Source of the DNA: Brevibacterium sp. p3-SID960
Lineage (GTDB): Bacteria; Actinomycetota; Actinomycetes; Actinomycetales; Brevibacteriaceae
Length of the DNA stretch: 64,000 nucleotides
Assembly: GCF_025144725.1 (NCBI RefSeq)
Contig: NZ_JALXKS010000012.1
Coordinates: 1 to 64,000, forward strand
Direction of reading: 5' to 3'
Positions 32,240 to 41,128 of this stretch are shown here, in pieces (positions within the stretch are counted from its first letter, which is position 1; each line of letters begins with the position of its first letter). Position numbers and translations under genes: made by a program. Under the pieces are notes generated by a model. That model was not told where the DNA came from. It saw only the letters and a list, made by a program, of their open reading frames with translations, and ran no database searches.

Positions 32240-33964
32240 TCACAGCAGGTCCGAGTCCGGGGTCGCGGTCTCCGGTTCGACCACCGTGCCCGAGGCGGCG
32301 CGCACCTCGGCGTCGAGCTGCCGGTCGCGTTCGGCGCGCACCTCGGCCTCGGCGGCCTGTGAGCGCTGCTGGCCGAGCATCCGCAGGTGGGTGACGCGTT
32401 CGCCCTTGCGGCCGGAGATCCGCGACCATTCATCCGGGTTCGAAGTGTTGGGCAGGTCCTCGTGTTCGGAGAACTCCTCGACGATCGCCTGCTCGAGATG
32501 GGCCCAGCTGATGCCGCGCTGCCCCTCGGACAGCAGCGCCTTGATCGCATGCTTCTTCGCCCGGTCGACGATGTTGGAGATCATCGCTCCGGAGGCGAAG
32601 TCCGAGTAGTACAGCACCTCGGCGCTGCCATCGGCGTAAGTGACCTCAACGAACTCGTTGTCCTCGCTGTGGGAGTACATCCGCTCCACACACCGCCAGA
32701 TGAGCGCCTCGACGGCCTGCACACGTGAACCCTCGACGGCGTCGAGCACCGTCTCGTGCAACGGCAGTTCGGGCACGAGGTACTTCGAGAAGATCTCGGC
32801 TGCCCCGGAGCGGTCCGGGCGCTGGATGCGGATCTTGACGTCGAGGCGACCCGGGCGCAGGATCGCCGGGTCGATGAGATCCTCGCGGTTCGAGGCACCG
32901 ATGACGATGACGTTCTCCAACTGCTCGACACCATCGATCTCGGCCAGCAGCTGCGGGACGATCGTCGTCTCGACATCGGAGGACTTGCCGGTGCCGCGGG
33001 TACGGAACAGCGACTCCATCTCATCGAAGAACACCACGACTGGTGAGCCGGCTGTCGCCTTCTCCCGTGCCCGGGCGAAGATGATCCGCAACTGGCGTTC
33101 GGTCTCGCCGACGTACTTGTCGAGCAGCTCGGGTCCCTTGATGTTGAGGAAGTACGAACGCTTCGTCGCATCTGCGCGGCGCTGAGCCAGGGAGTGGGCG
33201 ACGGCCTTGGCGATGAGCGTCTTGCCGCAGCCGGGCGGGCCGTAGAGCAGAATGCCCTTGGGCGGCTTGAGGCCGTGCTCGGTGTAGAGCTCCGGGTGCT
33301 CGAAGGGCATCTCGACGGCATCCTGGATCATCTCGATCTGGGTTGCCAGACCGCCGATGTCGTTGTACGAGATGTCCGGGACGGCCTCGAGCAGCAGCGA
33401 GGACACCTCGGGTTTGGCGATCTTCTCGTAGGCGAACCGGGTGCGGGTGTCGACGAGCACCGCGTCACCGGGACGCACGCCCTCCTCCTGCAGGACGGCA
33501 GAGAGGATGTAGACCTGCTCGTCGTCTCCGGGGGTGCCGATGAGGATCCGGTCATCGCTCATCACCTCGCGCACGGTGACGACGTCTCCGACCCGGTTGT
33601 AGTCGCAGGCTTCGAGGGCGACGAGGCCTTCAGACAGGCGCACCTGGATGCCCGGGCGCAGCTCGGCGGTGTCGAGCTCTGTCGAGATCGCCACGCGCAT
33701 CCGGCGCCCGGAGACGTGGACGTCGAGTTCGGGCACGCCTTCAGCGTCGGTGACGACTTCAAGGACGGTGCCGAAGGAGTTCGGCGGATCGGACATCCGC
33801 TCGGCTTCGGTGCGGATCCGGGCGAGCTCGTCACGCGCCTGGCGCAGCGTCTTCGACAGGGCCTCATTGCGCTTCGAGGCGTTGAACAGCTGCTGGCGCA
33901 GCTGGGCTGAGTCTTTGCGCAGCTTGGCAAGATCCGCGGTGGGATCCGGGGTGGTGGGGCTCAC
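32240..33964 (-). CDS. mpa: Proteasome-associated AAA+ ATPase Mpa/ARC
   Basis: Hexameric unfoldase that recognises Pup through N-terminal coiled coils and feeds substrates to PrcBA. The GTG at 33964 (overlapping the trmI stop) gives 574 aa. Layout: coiled coil (about 8-60, KLRKDSAQLRQQLFNASKRNE), two OB domains (about 65-200), then the AAA module with Walker A GPPGCGKT (about 241-248), Walker B FFDEMES (about 311-317) and sensor ASNRED. The protein ends in PDSDLL. The GQYL/YL tail with penultimate Tyr, which docks M. tuberculosis Mpa on the core particle, is absent. Confidence 0.95.
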   Translation of the reverse strand: MSPTTPDPTADLAKLRKDSAQLRQQLFNASKRNEALSKTLRQARDELARIRTEAERMSDPPNSFGTVLEVVTDAEGVPELDVHVSGRRMRVAISTELDTAELRPGIQVRLSEGLVALEACDYNRVGDVVTVREVMSDDRILIGTPGDDEQVYILSAVLQEEGVRPGDAVLVDTRTRFAYEKIAKPEVSSLLLEAVPDISYNDIGGLATQIEMIQDAVEMPFEHPELYTEHGLKPPKGILLYGPPGCGKTLIAKAVAHSLAQRRADATKRSYFLNIKGPELLDKYVGETERQLRIIFARAREKATAGSPVVVFFDEMESLFRTRGTGKSSDVETTIVPQLLAEIDGVEQLENVIVIGASNREDLIDPAILRPGRLDVKIRIQRPDRSGAAEIFSKYLVPELPLHETVLDAVEGSRVQAVEALIWRCVERMYSHSEDNEFVEVTYADGSAEVLYYSDFASGAMISNIVDRAKKHAIKALLSEGQRGISWAHLEQAIVEEFSEHEDLPNTSNPDEWSRISGRKGERVTHLRMLGQQRSQAAEAEVRAERDRQLDAEVRAASGTVVEPETATPDSDLL

Positions 33965-35022
33965 TGGTCCTCCTTCGCGATGGGGTCGTCGCTGGCGGCT
34001 GCGGCCGTCTCTTCGGCGGCCTCCTCGGCTTTCCGCCGGGAGCCGACCTCGCGTTTGAGGCGGCGCATCTTCTTGCCGGTCGCATAGCGGTGGCCGATGG
34101 TCTCGTCGGTGAACTCGCCTCCCTCCCAGTGGGCGCGGTCCTCGGCACTGGGTTCGGAGCCCTGCGGGCGCTTCTTGCGCTCGAGCGGGTCGACACCAGG
34201 CGCGAGCCGGCGGGCGAAGAGCAGGAACCCGGTGTGGCCGATCATCCGGTGGACCGGGCGCACCGCCAGTCCCTCGAGATGCCAGTCGCGGATCATCGAT
34301 TCCATGGCGTGCGGTTCGGTGTACATGCGCGTCGCGCGGATCGCCTCGGCGGTGCGCGAGAGCTGGGTGGCGGTGGCCACGTAGACGATCAGCACTCCCC
34401 CGGGAATGAGGGCGTCGGTGACAGCCGGCAGGCATTCCCATGGGGCGAGCATGTCGAGGACGACCCGGTCGACCTCACCGGGTGCGAAGGCCTTCGGCAG
34501 CTCCTCTGCGAGATCGCCGGTGGTGCACGACCACGCCGGGTGCTGCCCGCCGAAGAAGTCGGCGATGTTGCCGGCGGCGATCTCGGCGAAGTCCGGGCGC
34601 ATCTCAAAGGAGTGGACGCGGCCCTGATCGCCGACCGCGCGCAGCAGCGACAGGGTCAGTGCGCCGGAGCCGACGCCGGCTTCGACGACGACTGCACCGG
34701 GGAAGATATCGCCCAGCGTGGTGATGAGCGCGGCGTCCTTCGGGTAGATGACCGCGGCTCCCCGCGGCATCGACAGCACGAAATCCTCCAGCAGCGGACG
34801 CAGCGCCTGATAGGCGGTGCCGCTGGAGTTGCGCACGATGACGCCTTCGGGCTGGCCGATGAGCTGGGCGTGATCGAGCGTGCCGGTGTGGGCGTGGAAG
34901 GTGCCGTCTGGAGTCAGCACGATCGTCTGCAGTCGACCCTTCGGGTCGGTCAGCTGGACCTTGTCGCCGATCCGGAAGGGGCCGCGCCGCACGGGCGCGC
35001 CGGAAGCCTGCTGTGCATTCAT
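33961..35022 (-). CDS. trmI: tRNA (adenine(58)-N1)-methyltransferase TrmI
   Basis: Methylates A58 in the T-loop of tRNAs. The 353-aa protein has the N-terminal beta domain (RRGPFRIGDKVQLTDPKGRLQTIVL), the SAM motif VVEAGVGSGALTLSLLRAV (about 113-131), SFEMRPDFAEIAAGNI, and the motif DMLAPWECLP. The C-terminal tail after about 290 is charged and low in complexity. Its stop overlaps the mpa start, so trmI and mpa form one transcript. TAGAGT lies 9 nt before the ATG. Confidence 0.93.
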   Translation of the reverse strand: MNAQQASGAPVRRGPFRIGDKVQLTDPKGRLQTIVLTPDGTFHAHTGTLDHAQLIGQPEGVIVRNSSGTAYQALRPLLEDFVLSMPRGAAVIYPKDAALITTLGDIFPGAVVVEAGVGSGALTLSLLRAVGDQGRVHSFEMRPDFAEIAAGNIADFFGGQHPAWSCTTGDLAEELPKAFAPGEVDRVVLDMLAPWECLPAVTDALIPGGVLIVYVATATQLSRTAEAIRATRMYTEPHAMESMIRDWHLEGLAVRPVHRMIGHTGFLLFARRLAPGVDPLERKKRPQGSEPSAEDRAHWEGGEFTDETIGHRYATGKKMRRLKREVGSRRKAEEAAEETAAAASDDPIAKEDQ

Positions 35023-35031
35023 ATGCTCCCC

Positions 35032-35037
35032 ACTCTA
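35032..35037 (-). promoter_or_regulatory. -10 element TAGAGT of trmI-mpa
   Basis: Located 9 nt upstream of the trmI ATG, implying a 2-3 nt leader; directly after a terminator hairpin. Confidence 0.5.
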
Positions 35038-35043
35038 GACCCT

Positions 35044-35065
35044 GGCCTGACCGGCTGGTCAGGCC
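35044..35065 (-). terminator. Terminator hairpin after the M50 protease gene
   Basis: GGCCTGACC and GGTCAGGCC form a 9-bp stem with a 4-nt loop, 41 nt past the protease stop and just before the trmI promoter. Confidence 0.6.
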
Positions 35066-35106
35066 TCTCACTGCGTGAACGCAGGCCGCAAGCGGTCACC
35101 GGCGGT

Positions 35107-36285
35107 TCAGTCGGCGAGGAGTTCGTCGAAGAACTCCTGCAGGTCGATGACACCGGTGAGTGTGGAGCCGCGCATCACGATGCAGTAGGCGGCCTTCGGC
35201 CGATGGGTCAGCGACTCGAGCAGATGCGGGGCCGTGATGTCCTCGGGCACCCCGATCCAGCCGCCGAAGGGCCGGGCATAGTCGGCGATCGTCTCAGACC
35301 GCTGCGCACCGATCGGCACCTGGGAGGCGGCATGCCGGTCGAGGAACGCATACGGCAGACCGCGCTCGTTGAGCACGACGATGATGACTGAGGGTCCCTT
35401 GCCGAGGGAGTCGGCGAAGCCGAGGGTCTGCTCGATGGTCGAATCGTGGGTGGCCGCGATCGCCGGCTGGATGACTGCGTGCAGATCGTAGGTCTCCATG
35501 CGGCGGGCGCGCTTGGCATGGGTGACGGCATCGCTGGCGGAGAACCACAGCATGAAGGCGATCGCCGACATCCACAGCACGGTGATGAGGTCGGGACGCT
35601 CGCCGCGCAGCAGCGGGGTGACCACAGCCCAGAAGACGAAACCGGCGGCGATGATCCGTCCGATCCAGGCGGCGATGACGGTCCCGAGGTACTGGCTGCT
35701 GGTGCCGCGCCAGATGAGGGCCTGGATCGCCCAGCCGCCGTCGAGCGGGATGCCCGGCAGCAGGTTGATGATGCCCAATGCGGCGTTGGCGAACGTGACG
35801 GCGATGAGCAGCAGCCATGGCACCGAGGACTGTTCAAAGGCCCCCATGGCCAACCAGCCGAGACCGGCGAGGGCGAGGTTGATGACCGGACCGACGACGG
35901 AGATGATGAAGCTCGTCGATGCCGCTCGCTTCGGGTCCTCCTCGATCTTGGGTTCGAACCGGGTGAAGCCGCCCCAGATGTTGAGCTCGATCGCAGCGAC
36001 CTTCTGCCCGACGGCAGCCCCTGCGATCGCGTGGGCGAGTTCGTGGAGGAAGACGGAGACGAAGAGGAACACCGCGTAGGCGAAAGCGACGATCCAGGAG
36101 AGAATCCCGAGGTCGGGCCGAACGTTGGACACCCATGGGGCGAAGAGCACTGTGATGATGACCGCGGCGATGAACCAGGACCAGGCGAGGACGACGGGAG
36201 CACCGAAGACCCAACCGATGATGAGCCCGTTCGACGCCCCGGTCCGTTTGGCCGGGGGGTTTGCCTTCGCGCTCGCCTCAGTCAT
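35107..36285 (-). CDS. M50 family site-2-protease-like intramembrane metalloprotease with C-terminal CBS-like region
   Basis: Predicted to cleave membrane protein segments; homologues release membrane-held regulators. The 392-aa protein has about six membrane segments. The zinc motif is HELAH in FLHELAHAIAG, and the third ligand lies in LLPGIPLDGG. The last 140 residues form a cytosolic CBS-type region (ATHDSTIEQTLGFADSLGKGPSVIIVVLNERGLPYAFLDRHA...GSTLTGVIDLQEFF). The ATG at 36285 lies 7 nt after TAGGAT, favouring it over upstream ATGs that have no ribosome site. Confidence 0.88.
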   Translation of the reverse strand: MTEASAKANPPAKRTGASNGLIIGWVFGAPVVLAWSWFIAAVIITVLFAPWVSNVRPDLGILSWIVAFAYAVFLFVSVFLHELAHAIAGAAVGQKVAAIELNIWGGFTRFEPKIEEDPKRAASTSFIISVVGPVINLALAGLGWLAMGAFEQSSVPWLLLIAVTFANAALGIINLLPGIPLDGGWAIQALIWRGTSSQYLGTVIAAWIGRIIAAGFVFWAVVTPLLRGERPDLITVLWMSAIAFMLWFSASDAVTHAKRARRMETYDLHAVIQPAIAATHDSTIEQTLGFADSLGKGPSVIIVVLNERGLPYAFLDRHAASQVPIGAQRSETIADYARPFGGWIGVPEDITAPHLLESLTHRPKAAYCIVMRGSTLTGVIDLQEFFDELLAD

Positions 36286-36292
36286 GTCCACC

Positions 36293-36298
36293 ATCCTA
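36293..36298 (-). promoter_or_regulatory. -10 element TAGGAT, leaderless start of the M50 protease
   Basis: Located 7 nt upstream of the ATG at 36285 on the minus strand. Confidence 0.5.
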
Positions 36299-36385
36299 AA
36301 GGGGATGCCCTGCTGTCTCTGCGCGCCCATGCCGAGGAGAGTCTGCCCGTCCATGCCGAGGAGCGAACGGTCAGTGTTGGGCCGG

Positions 36386-36391
36386 TAGGGT
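36386..36391 (+). promoter_or_regulatory. -10 element TAGGGT, leaderless start of the RecB-like gene
   Basis: Located 7 nt before the ATG at 36399; no Shine-Dalgarno sequence is present. Confidence 0.6.
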
Positions 36392-36398
36392 TTCGGTT

Positions 36399-37232
36399 AT
36401 GGCCAAACTCGTCGCGCTCTCTCCGTCCCGGGCCAATGACTTCGTCCAGTGCCCGCTGAAGTTCCGCTTCCGCACCGTCGACAAGATCCCTGAGCCGCTG
36501 TCGCCGGCCGCGTTCCGCGGCACGCTCGTCCATGCCGTGCTCGAGCGCCTCTTCGACGCGGTCGCCCCCGAGCGGACGTGGGAGAAGACGATCGAGCTGC
36601 TGCCCATCGAGCTGACGCGGCTGACCGACGAGGACGGGCGTGTCGCTGAGCTCTTCCCCGCTGAGGAGGATCGCCGCCGCCTGCTCAACGAGTCAGCCGA
36701 GCTGTGCCGTTCGTACTTCGCGCTCGAGATTCCGCAGATGCTCGAACCGGACCGGCGGGAGGAGTACGTGCAGGTGCCGCTCGCGGGCGGGCCGGTGCTG
36801 CGCGGGTTCATCGACCGCGTCGACGCCTCCCCGGGTGGCGCGGTGCGGCTGGTCGATTACAAGACCGGCAAACAGCCCAAACCGCAGTACGGCCGCGAGG
36901 CAGATTTCCAGATGCGCTTCTATGCCCTCATGCACTACCTGGCTGAGGGCCGGCTCGTGCACACCCTCAAGCTGCTCTACCTCGGCTCGCGCAGCTCGAT
37001 CGACATGCAGCCGACGATGGGTGATATCGAGCGCACCGAATTCGAAGTCCGCGGCATCTGGAACGAGATCACCGATGCCGCCCAGTCCGGGCGCTGGCGT
37101 CCGCGCCGCTCCCCGCTGTGCACTTGGTGTTCGTTCAAGCCGATGTGCCCGGCATGGGGCAATACGCCCCCGGAGCCCCCGCCGATCACCGAGATCGCCG
37201 GTGTCGATCTGCTCTCAGGCAGCACCGACTGA
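36399..37232 (+). CDS. RecB-family PD-(D/E)XK nuclease with iron-sulfur cysteines
   Basis: Stand-alone Cas4/AddB-like nuclease of 277 aa. Nuclease motifs are GTLVHAVLERLF (about 41-52), RGFIDRVD (about 136-143) and VDYKTGK (about 154-160), followed by the QMRFYALMHYL helix. Four cysteines, C18 (FVQCPLKF) and C241, C244 and C250 (CTWCSFKPMC), have the spacing of the 4Fe-4S cluster in AddB and Cas4. An orthologue sits in the same conserved region of mycobacteria. No cas genes are nearby, so a DNA-repair role is more likely than CRISPR adaptation. Confidence 0.9.
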   Translation: MAKLVALSPSRANDFVQCPLKFRFRTVDKIPEPLSPAAFRGTLVHAVLERLFDAVAPERTWEKTIELLPIELTRLTDEDGRVAELFPAEEDRRRLLNESAELCRSYFALEIPQMLEPDRREEYVQVPLAGGPVLRGFIDRVDASPGGAVRLVDYKTGKQPKPQYGREADFQMRFYALMHYLAEGRLVHTLKLLYLGSRSSIDMQPTMGDIERTEFEVRGIWNEITDAAQSGRWRPRRSPLCTWCSFKPMCPAWGNTPPEPPPITEIAGVDLLSGSTD

Positions 37233-37256
37233 GCCAGCCTGCAGGGGTCTGTTCGC

Positions 37257-37961
37257 TCACCCGTCGTCGCTGGACTGCTGAGCGTCGGCGACGCCGGGCC
37301 CGTGCGGGACGGCCGAGCCGATCAGGCCGTCGAGGGACTGGGCGCTCATCCCCTCCAGGGTCGGCACGAGCCGTCGGCCCGGTCGTTCGGGGATCGGCAC
37401 CAGATGCGGCACCCCGAACGCAATCGTTCCTGCGGATTCGGCGCTGGTGAGTCCTGGCACAGAGTCCTCGAATGCCACACATGCTCCGGGCGGTACGCCG
37501 ATCTGCCCGGCGCCGATGAGATAGGGCGCTGGATCCGGCTTGCCGGCCGGCACCTCGTCGCCGGTGACAAGCGCTGCGAACGCTCCGTTCGGGCAGGCGG
37601 CGACGACCGCCTCGGCGAGCCGGCGATACGACATCGTCACCAGCGCACACGGCACGCTTTCGGCCTGCAGGTCTGCCAACAGCTCACGTGCCCCGGGCCG
37701 GAACGGCACATGCTCGCCGATGAGTTCGATGACCCGATCGAGGAGCAGTTCGACGATCTCCTCAGCGGGCAGCGTCAGGCCGTGGGCGATGAGGATGTGG
37801 GCCGAGGTCAGCAGCTCGTTGCCGACCATGAGCATGCCCTTCTCCTCGTCCCAGTCGAGACCGTGAGCGCGCATGAGCTCTGTTTCGGCCGTGATCCAGT
37901 ACGGTTCGGTGTCGACGAGAGTGCCGTCCATGTCCCACAGGACTGCCGAGTAGAATCGCAT
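37257..37961 (-). CDS. HAD-superfamily hydrolase, beta-phosphoglucomutase/phosphatase type
   Basis: Phosphatase or phosphomutase on an unknown small phosphoester; 234 aa. HAD motif I is DMDGTLVDTE (nucleophile D10, acid D12), motif II is VTMSY (about 108-112), the lysine is in AGKPDP, and motif IV is FEDSVPG. The helical cap between motifs I and II is of the beta-PGM type. Both a -10 box (TACGCT, 7 nt upstream) and an AGGAG close to the ATG are present. It starts 23 bp from the divergent PAC2 gene. Confidence 0.87.
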   Translation of the reverse strand: MRFYSAVLWDMDGTLVDTEPYWITAETELMRAHGLDWDEEKGMLMVGNELLTSAHILIAHGLTLPAEEIVELLLDRVIELIGEHVPFRPGARELLADLQAESVPCALVTMSYRRLAEAVVAACPNGAFAALVTGDEVPAGKPDPAPYLIGAGQIGVPPGACVAFEDSVPGLTSAESAGTIAFGVPHLVPIPERPGRRLVPTLEGMSAQSLDGLIGSAVPHGPGVADAQQSSDDG

Positions 37962-37968
37962 GACTCCT

Positions 37969-37978
37969 AGCGTAGTCT
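37969..37978. promoter_or_regulatory. Overlapping divergent -10 elements (HAD and PAC2 genes)
   Basis: TACGCT on the minus strand (37974-37969) and TAGTCT on the plus strand (37973-37978) share two base pairs. They lie 7 and 6 nt from their start codons. One RNA polymerase bound here should exclude the other. Confidence 0.6.
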
Positions 37979-37984
37979 GTGCCC

Positions 37985-38821
37985 ATGGACTTTCTGCCTC
38001 CCTCCGATCGCTGGCTGCGGATCATCGCCGTCGAAGGTATGGATGACGCAGGTCAGAGCGCCGTCGACGCCGCGCATCACCTGGTCGAGGCGTGGGATCT
38101 GCGCCCGGCTGAGGAACTGCTGACCGATGGCTACTACGACTACACGCTGGTGCGTCCGCAGCTGCGCCGCTCCGGTCTGACCGCCGAAATCGAGTGGCCG
38201 TGCATCGAGACCTATCTCGGGACGGTGCCGGGCACGCCGATCAGCGTGATCGTCGCGATCGGTCCGGAGCCGACCTCCCACTGGGCTGATGCCTTCGAGG
38301 TGCTGCTGGACGGTGCTCATTCCGACGATCGTGTGGTGCTCATCAGCGGGGCTGCCGCATCGGTGTCCCATCGCCGTCCGCTGCCGGCGGCGGTCACAAG
38401 CGAGCAGTCCGATGTGGTATCCGCCTATGACGGCGTCGAATCGGCCTGCGGTGAGGGTACTGCCGGTCTGCTGGAGGTCTTCGCCGTCCTGCTCGCCGCG
38501 CAGCGCATCCCGGCGGTCACCCTGACGGTGTCCGTGCCCGGGTATGTCGCCGGCACCACCTCGCCGAAGGCGATCCTGTCGCTCCTCGGCGCCTTCGAGG
38601 ACCTGACCGGGTTGGTCGTGCCTCAGCACGACCTCGTCGAGGATGCCCGTGCCTGGGAGTTCGGCGTCGAGGAGTTCGTCGAAGCAAACCCCGACCTGCA
38701 GGATCACGTCGAGCATCTCGAATCGGTCGCGGAGACCTCCGAGCTGCCCGAAGCCAAGGGCGAGGCGATCGCCCGTGAGTTCGAGCGCTACCTGCAGCAC
38801 CGGCGCCGCGACGGAGGCTGA
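37985..38821 (+). CDS. PAC2 family protein
   Basis: Member of the PAC2 (proteasome assembly chaperone 2-like) family, whose bacterial function is not settled; 278 aa. The N-terminus RWLRIIAVEGMDDAGQSAVDAAHHLVEAWDLRPAEEL and the middle IETYLGTVPGTPISVIVAIGPEP...TAGLLEVFAVLLAAQRIPAVTLTVSVPGYV are typical. No catalytic motif is obvious. The ATG at 37985 follows TAGTCT by 6 nt. The gene lies in the same conserved block as the proteasome, but the link to proteasome assembly is only by family name. Confidence 0.85.
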   Translation: MDFLPPSDRWLRIIAVEGMDDAGQSAVDAAHHLVEAWDLRPAEELLTDGYYDYTLVRPQLRRSGLTAEIEWPCIETYLGTVPGTPISVIVAIGPEPTSHWADAFEVLLDGAHSDDRVVLISGAAASVSHRRPLPAAVTSEQSDVVSAYDGVESACGEGTAGLLEVFAVLLAAQRIPAVTLTVSVPGYVAGTTSPKAILSLLGAFEDLTGLVVPQHDLVEDARAWEFGVEEFVEANPDLQDHVEHLESVAETSELPEAKGEAIAREFERYLQHRRRDGG

Positions 38822-38827
38822 GACGCC

Positions 38828-38859
38828 GCCGGCCCCGCACCACGAGGTGCGCGGCCGGC
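38828..38859. terminator. Bidirectional terminator hairpin
   Basis: A 13-bp GC-rich stem with one mismatch and a 6-nt loop lies between the convergent PAC2 and mshC genes. Confidence 0.65.
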
Positions 38860-38881
38860 CGTCAGTGTGCGGCCGGAGTTG

Positions 38882-40114
38882 TCAGAGCCTGATGCCGAGG
38901 AGGGCGTCGATCGCCTCGACGATCTCCTCGGTGTCGGCGCGCGATCCCTCGCTGCTCGTCGCGGCAGCCCAGCGGTCGAGCGTCGACAGCGCTGAGGGCG
39001 TGTCGAGGTCGTCGCTGAGGTCGTGGCGCAGATCGTCGATGACGTCAGCGGCGCTGACCGTCGATCCGAGGTCGGCGGCCCTGCGCCAGGTGGTCAGCCG
39101 CTGCTGGGCCTGCTCGAGCACCTCATCGGAATAGCTCCAGTCGCAGCGGTAGTGGTGCGCCAGCAGGGTCAGCCGCACCGCCATCGGGTCGACACCGGAT
39201 TCGCGCAGCGCGGAGACGAAGACGAGATTCCCGCGGGACTTGCTCATCTTCTCGCCCTCGTAGCCGACCATGCCGGTATGCATGAACACCTGGGCGAACG
39301 GCTCGCCGGTCAGTGCGGTCGCGTGGGCTGCGCACAGCTCGTGGTGCGGGAAGATCAGGTCTGAGCCGCCGCCCTGGATGGTGAGCGGGAAGCCGAGGTA
39401 CTCGTTGGCGATGGCCGCGCATTCGATGTGCCAGCCGGGGCGACCTGGGCCGAGCTCGCCGCCGTCCCAGGACGGCTCGCCTTCGCGTTCGGCACGCCAC
39501 AGCAGCGCGTCGAGCGGGTCTTCCTTGCCCGGTGTGTCGGGGTCGCCGCCGCGTTCGCCGAACAGGCGCATCATGGTGTCGCGGTCGTAATGGGACTCCG
39601 AGCCGAACGCCGGCTTGATCGCGGCGTTGACGCGGTAATACACATCGCCGTTGTCGAGCCGGTAGGCATAGCCGTTGTGCAGCAGCTCCGTGACCGCGTC
39701 GACGACGAGGTCGATGCTCTCGACGGCACCGATGAAGTGGTCGGGGGCGATGACCCGCAGCACCTCCATGTCGCTGCGGAATCGTTCGATCTCACCGTCG
39801 GCCAGATCCCGCCAGTCGACGCCGGTGGCCTCGGCCCGTTCGAGGAGCGGGTCGTCGATGTCGGTGATGTTCTGGACGTAGGACACCTCCACACCGGCAT
39901 CGCGCCACACCCGCTGCAGCACGTCGAAGGCCACATAGGTGGCAGCGTGACCGAGGTGGGTTGAGTCATAGGGGGTGATCCCGCAGACGTAGAGTCGCGC
40001 GACCTTCTCCTTGCCCGGCGCCTGTACGGGACCCTGCTCTGCAGTGCAGTAGACATCGGGGCCGCGGCCGGAGCTGGAGAGCCTGGGAACATCAGGAGAT
40101 TGCCATGGTTTCAC
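38882..40114 (-). CDS. mshC: Mycothiol cysteine ligase MshC
   Basis: ATP-dependent ligation of cysteine to GlcN-inositol, the penultimate step of mycothiol synthesis. From the GTG at 40114 it has 410 aa. The class I synthetase fold resembles CysS: zinc ligand C44 in [14 protein letters not shown]-like STHLGHA (51-57), GWHIECAAI with another zinc Cys, and [20 protein letters not shown] at the N-terminus is typical of MshC rather than CysS. The GTG follows TATGCT by 6 nt. Its presence implies that the organism makes mycothiol. Confidence 0.94.
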   Translation of the reverse strand: MKPWQSPDVPRLSSSGRGPDVYCTAEQGPVQAPGKEKVARLYVCGITPYDSTHLGHAATYVAFDVLQRVWRDAGVEVSYVQNITDIDDPLLERAEATGVDWRDLADGEIERFRSDMEVLRVIAPDHFIGAVESIDLVVDAVTELLHNGYAYRLDNGDVYYRVNAAIKPAFGSESHYDRDTMMRLFGERGGDPDTPGKEDPLDALLWRAEREGEPSWDGGELGPGRPGWHIECAAIANEYLGFPLTIQGGGSDLIFPHHELCAAHATALTGEPFAQVFMHTGMVGYEGEKMSKSRGNLVFVSALRESGVDPMAVRLTLLAHHYRCDWSYSDEVLEQAQQRLTTWRRAADLGSTVSAADVIDDLRHDLSDDLDTPSALSTLDRWAAATSSEGSRADTEEIVEAIDALLGIRL

Positions 40115-40120
40115 GCCCCC

Positions 40121-40126
40121 AGCATA
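40121..40126 (-). promoter_or_regulatory. -10 element TATGCT, leaderless start of mshC
   Basis: Located 6 nt upstream of the GTG at 40114 on the minus strand. Confidence 0.6.
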
Positions 40127-40222
40127 CGAGTGAGCAATCAGCGACCTCAACACGGCAGATCTCCCGGCGCGCCGGAACGGCATGTGTCCACCCACCGGAT
40201 CGGAAACCTCAGCCTGCCGCGG

Positions 40223-41128
40223 TCACAGCGGCGGCCACGGAATCGGCGTCCGGGTCGCCGGCGGCAGCGGGAATGCCCCGAGCTCGCTCAGGGCCGCTGC
40301 GCGTGCCGCGGTGGCGTCTGCCTCGGCATCGGTGAGCCAGGTCCCGAGGCGGTGCCGCAGTTCGGTGCTCTCGGCGACCTCGGCCAAAAGCCTGTTCTCA
40401 GCAGGTGTGAAGGGTTCGCCGCAAAAGCCCCACAGCACGGTGCGCAGCTTCGGTTCGGCGTGGAAGGTCAGTCCGTGGTCGATGCCGAACACGCCGGGTG
40501 CGGTGCCGTCGAAGCGGTAGTGCCCGCTGAGGATGTGTGAGGCTTTGCGGTCGGCGTTGTTGACGATGAGGTCGAACAGTGCGATCTGCCGCAGTGCCGG
40601 TGCGAGCGCGTGAGCGACGATGAGGTCCTCACCGTCTTCAGACACGGCGGCGAAGATCGCAGCCCAGCCCTCAGGCACCTCGTCGGGTTCGAAGATGTCG
40701 ACGAGCGCATCGCCGTGGCTGAGCGTCTCGACATACGCCTGCACTGAGCCCGGTCCGGCCGGCATGTCAGTGCGCATGACCGTCGGCGGGGCCACCAGCA
40801 GCCCGATGGCCTGCCCGAGTTCGAAACAGGCGACCTCCCGGCCGGCCAGCGACTGGTGGGGGAAGTCATGCAGCGGCCGCTCCCCCGCGGCGGGCTTGTA
40901 GACCGCGCGCAGCACAGTCTCACCTGCTGTCACCGTGATGAGCCGCGTGTCATTCGAGGCGTGCGGGATGCGCCCGAGCTGGTGGACCTCACCGGCGGTG
41001 AGCACGTCGACGATGCTGGCGGTGTCGTCTGCCGCTGACAGGTGCGTCGGTGTGTCGATGCGCACGGAGATCTCCGGCCAGTCGGGGCTGGAGTCGCTGT
41101 GTCCGCTGCGGGTGGTCATATCCGGCAT
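40223..41128 (-). CDS. SCO1664 family protein (PI3/PI4-kinase-like fold)
   Basis: Conserved actinobacterial protein of 301 aa with features of lipid/protein kinase-like folds. These are a candidate ATP lysine in LRAVYKPAAGERPL (about 76-89), a catalytic-loop-like FDLIVNNADRKASHIL (about 194-209), and a metal-loop-like GIDHGLTF (about 224-231). The substrate is unknown. The ATG at 41128 overlaps the DUF3090 stop by 1 nt. DUF3090 and SCO1664 genes are regularly paired beside mshC, so a role near mycothiol or redox control is possible. Confidence 0.82.
   Translation of the reverse strand: MPDMTTRSGHSDSSPDWPEISVRIDTPTHLSAADDTASIVDVLTAGEVHQLGRIPHASNDTRLITVTAGETVLRAVYKPAAGERPLHDFPHQSLAGREVACFELGQAIGLLVAPPTVMRTDMPAGPGSVQAYVETLSHGDALVDIFEPDEVPEGWAAIFAAVSEDGEDLIVAHALAPALRQIALFDLIVNNADRKASHILSGHYRFDGTAPGVFGIDHGLTFHAEPKLRTVLWGFCGEPFTPAENRLLAEVAESTELRHRLGTWLTDAEADATAARAAALSELGAFPLPPATRTPIPWPPL

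Noticed and set aside
33964..34441. Upstream extension of mpa to 34441
   Set aside because: The extended frame lies inside trmI on the same strand; the GTG at 33964, overlapping the trmI stop, gives a normal Mpa N-terminus.
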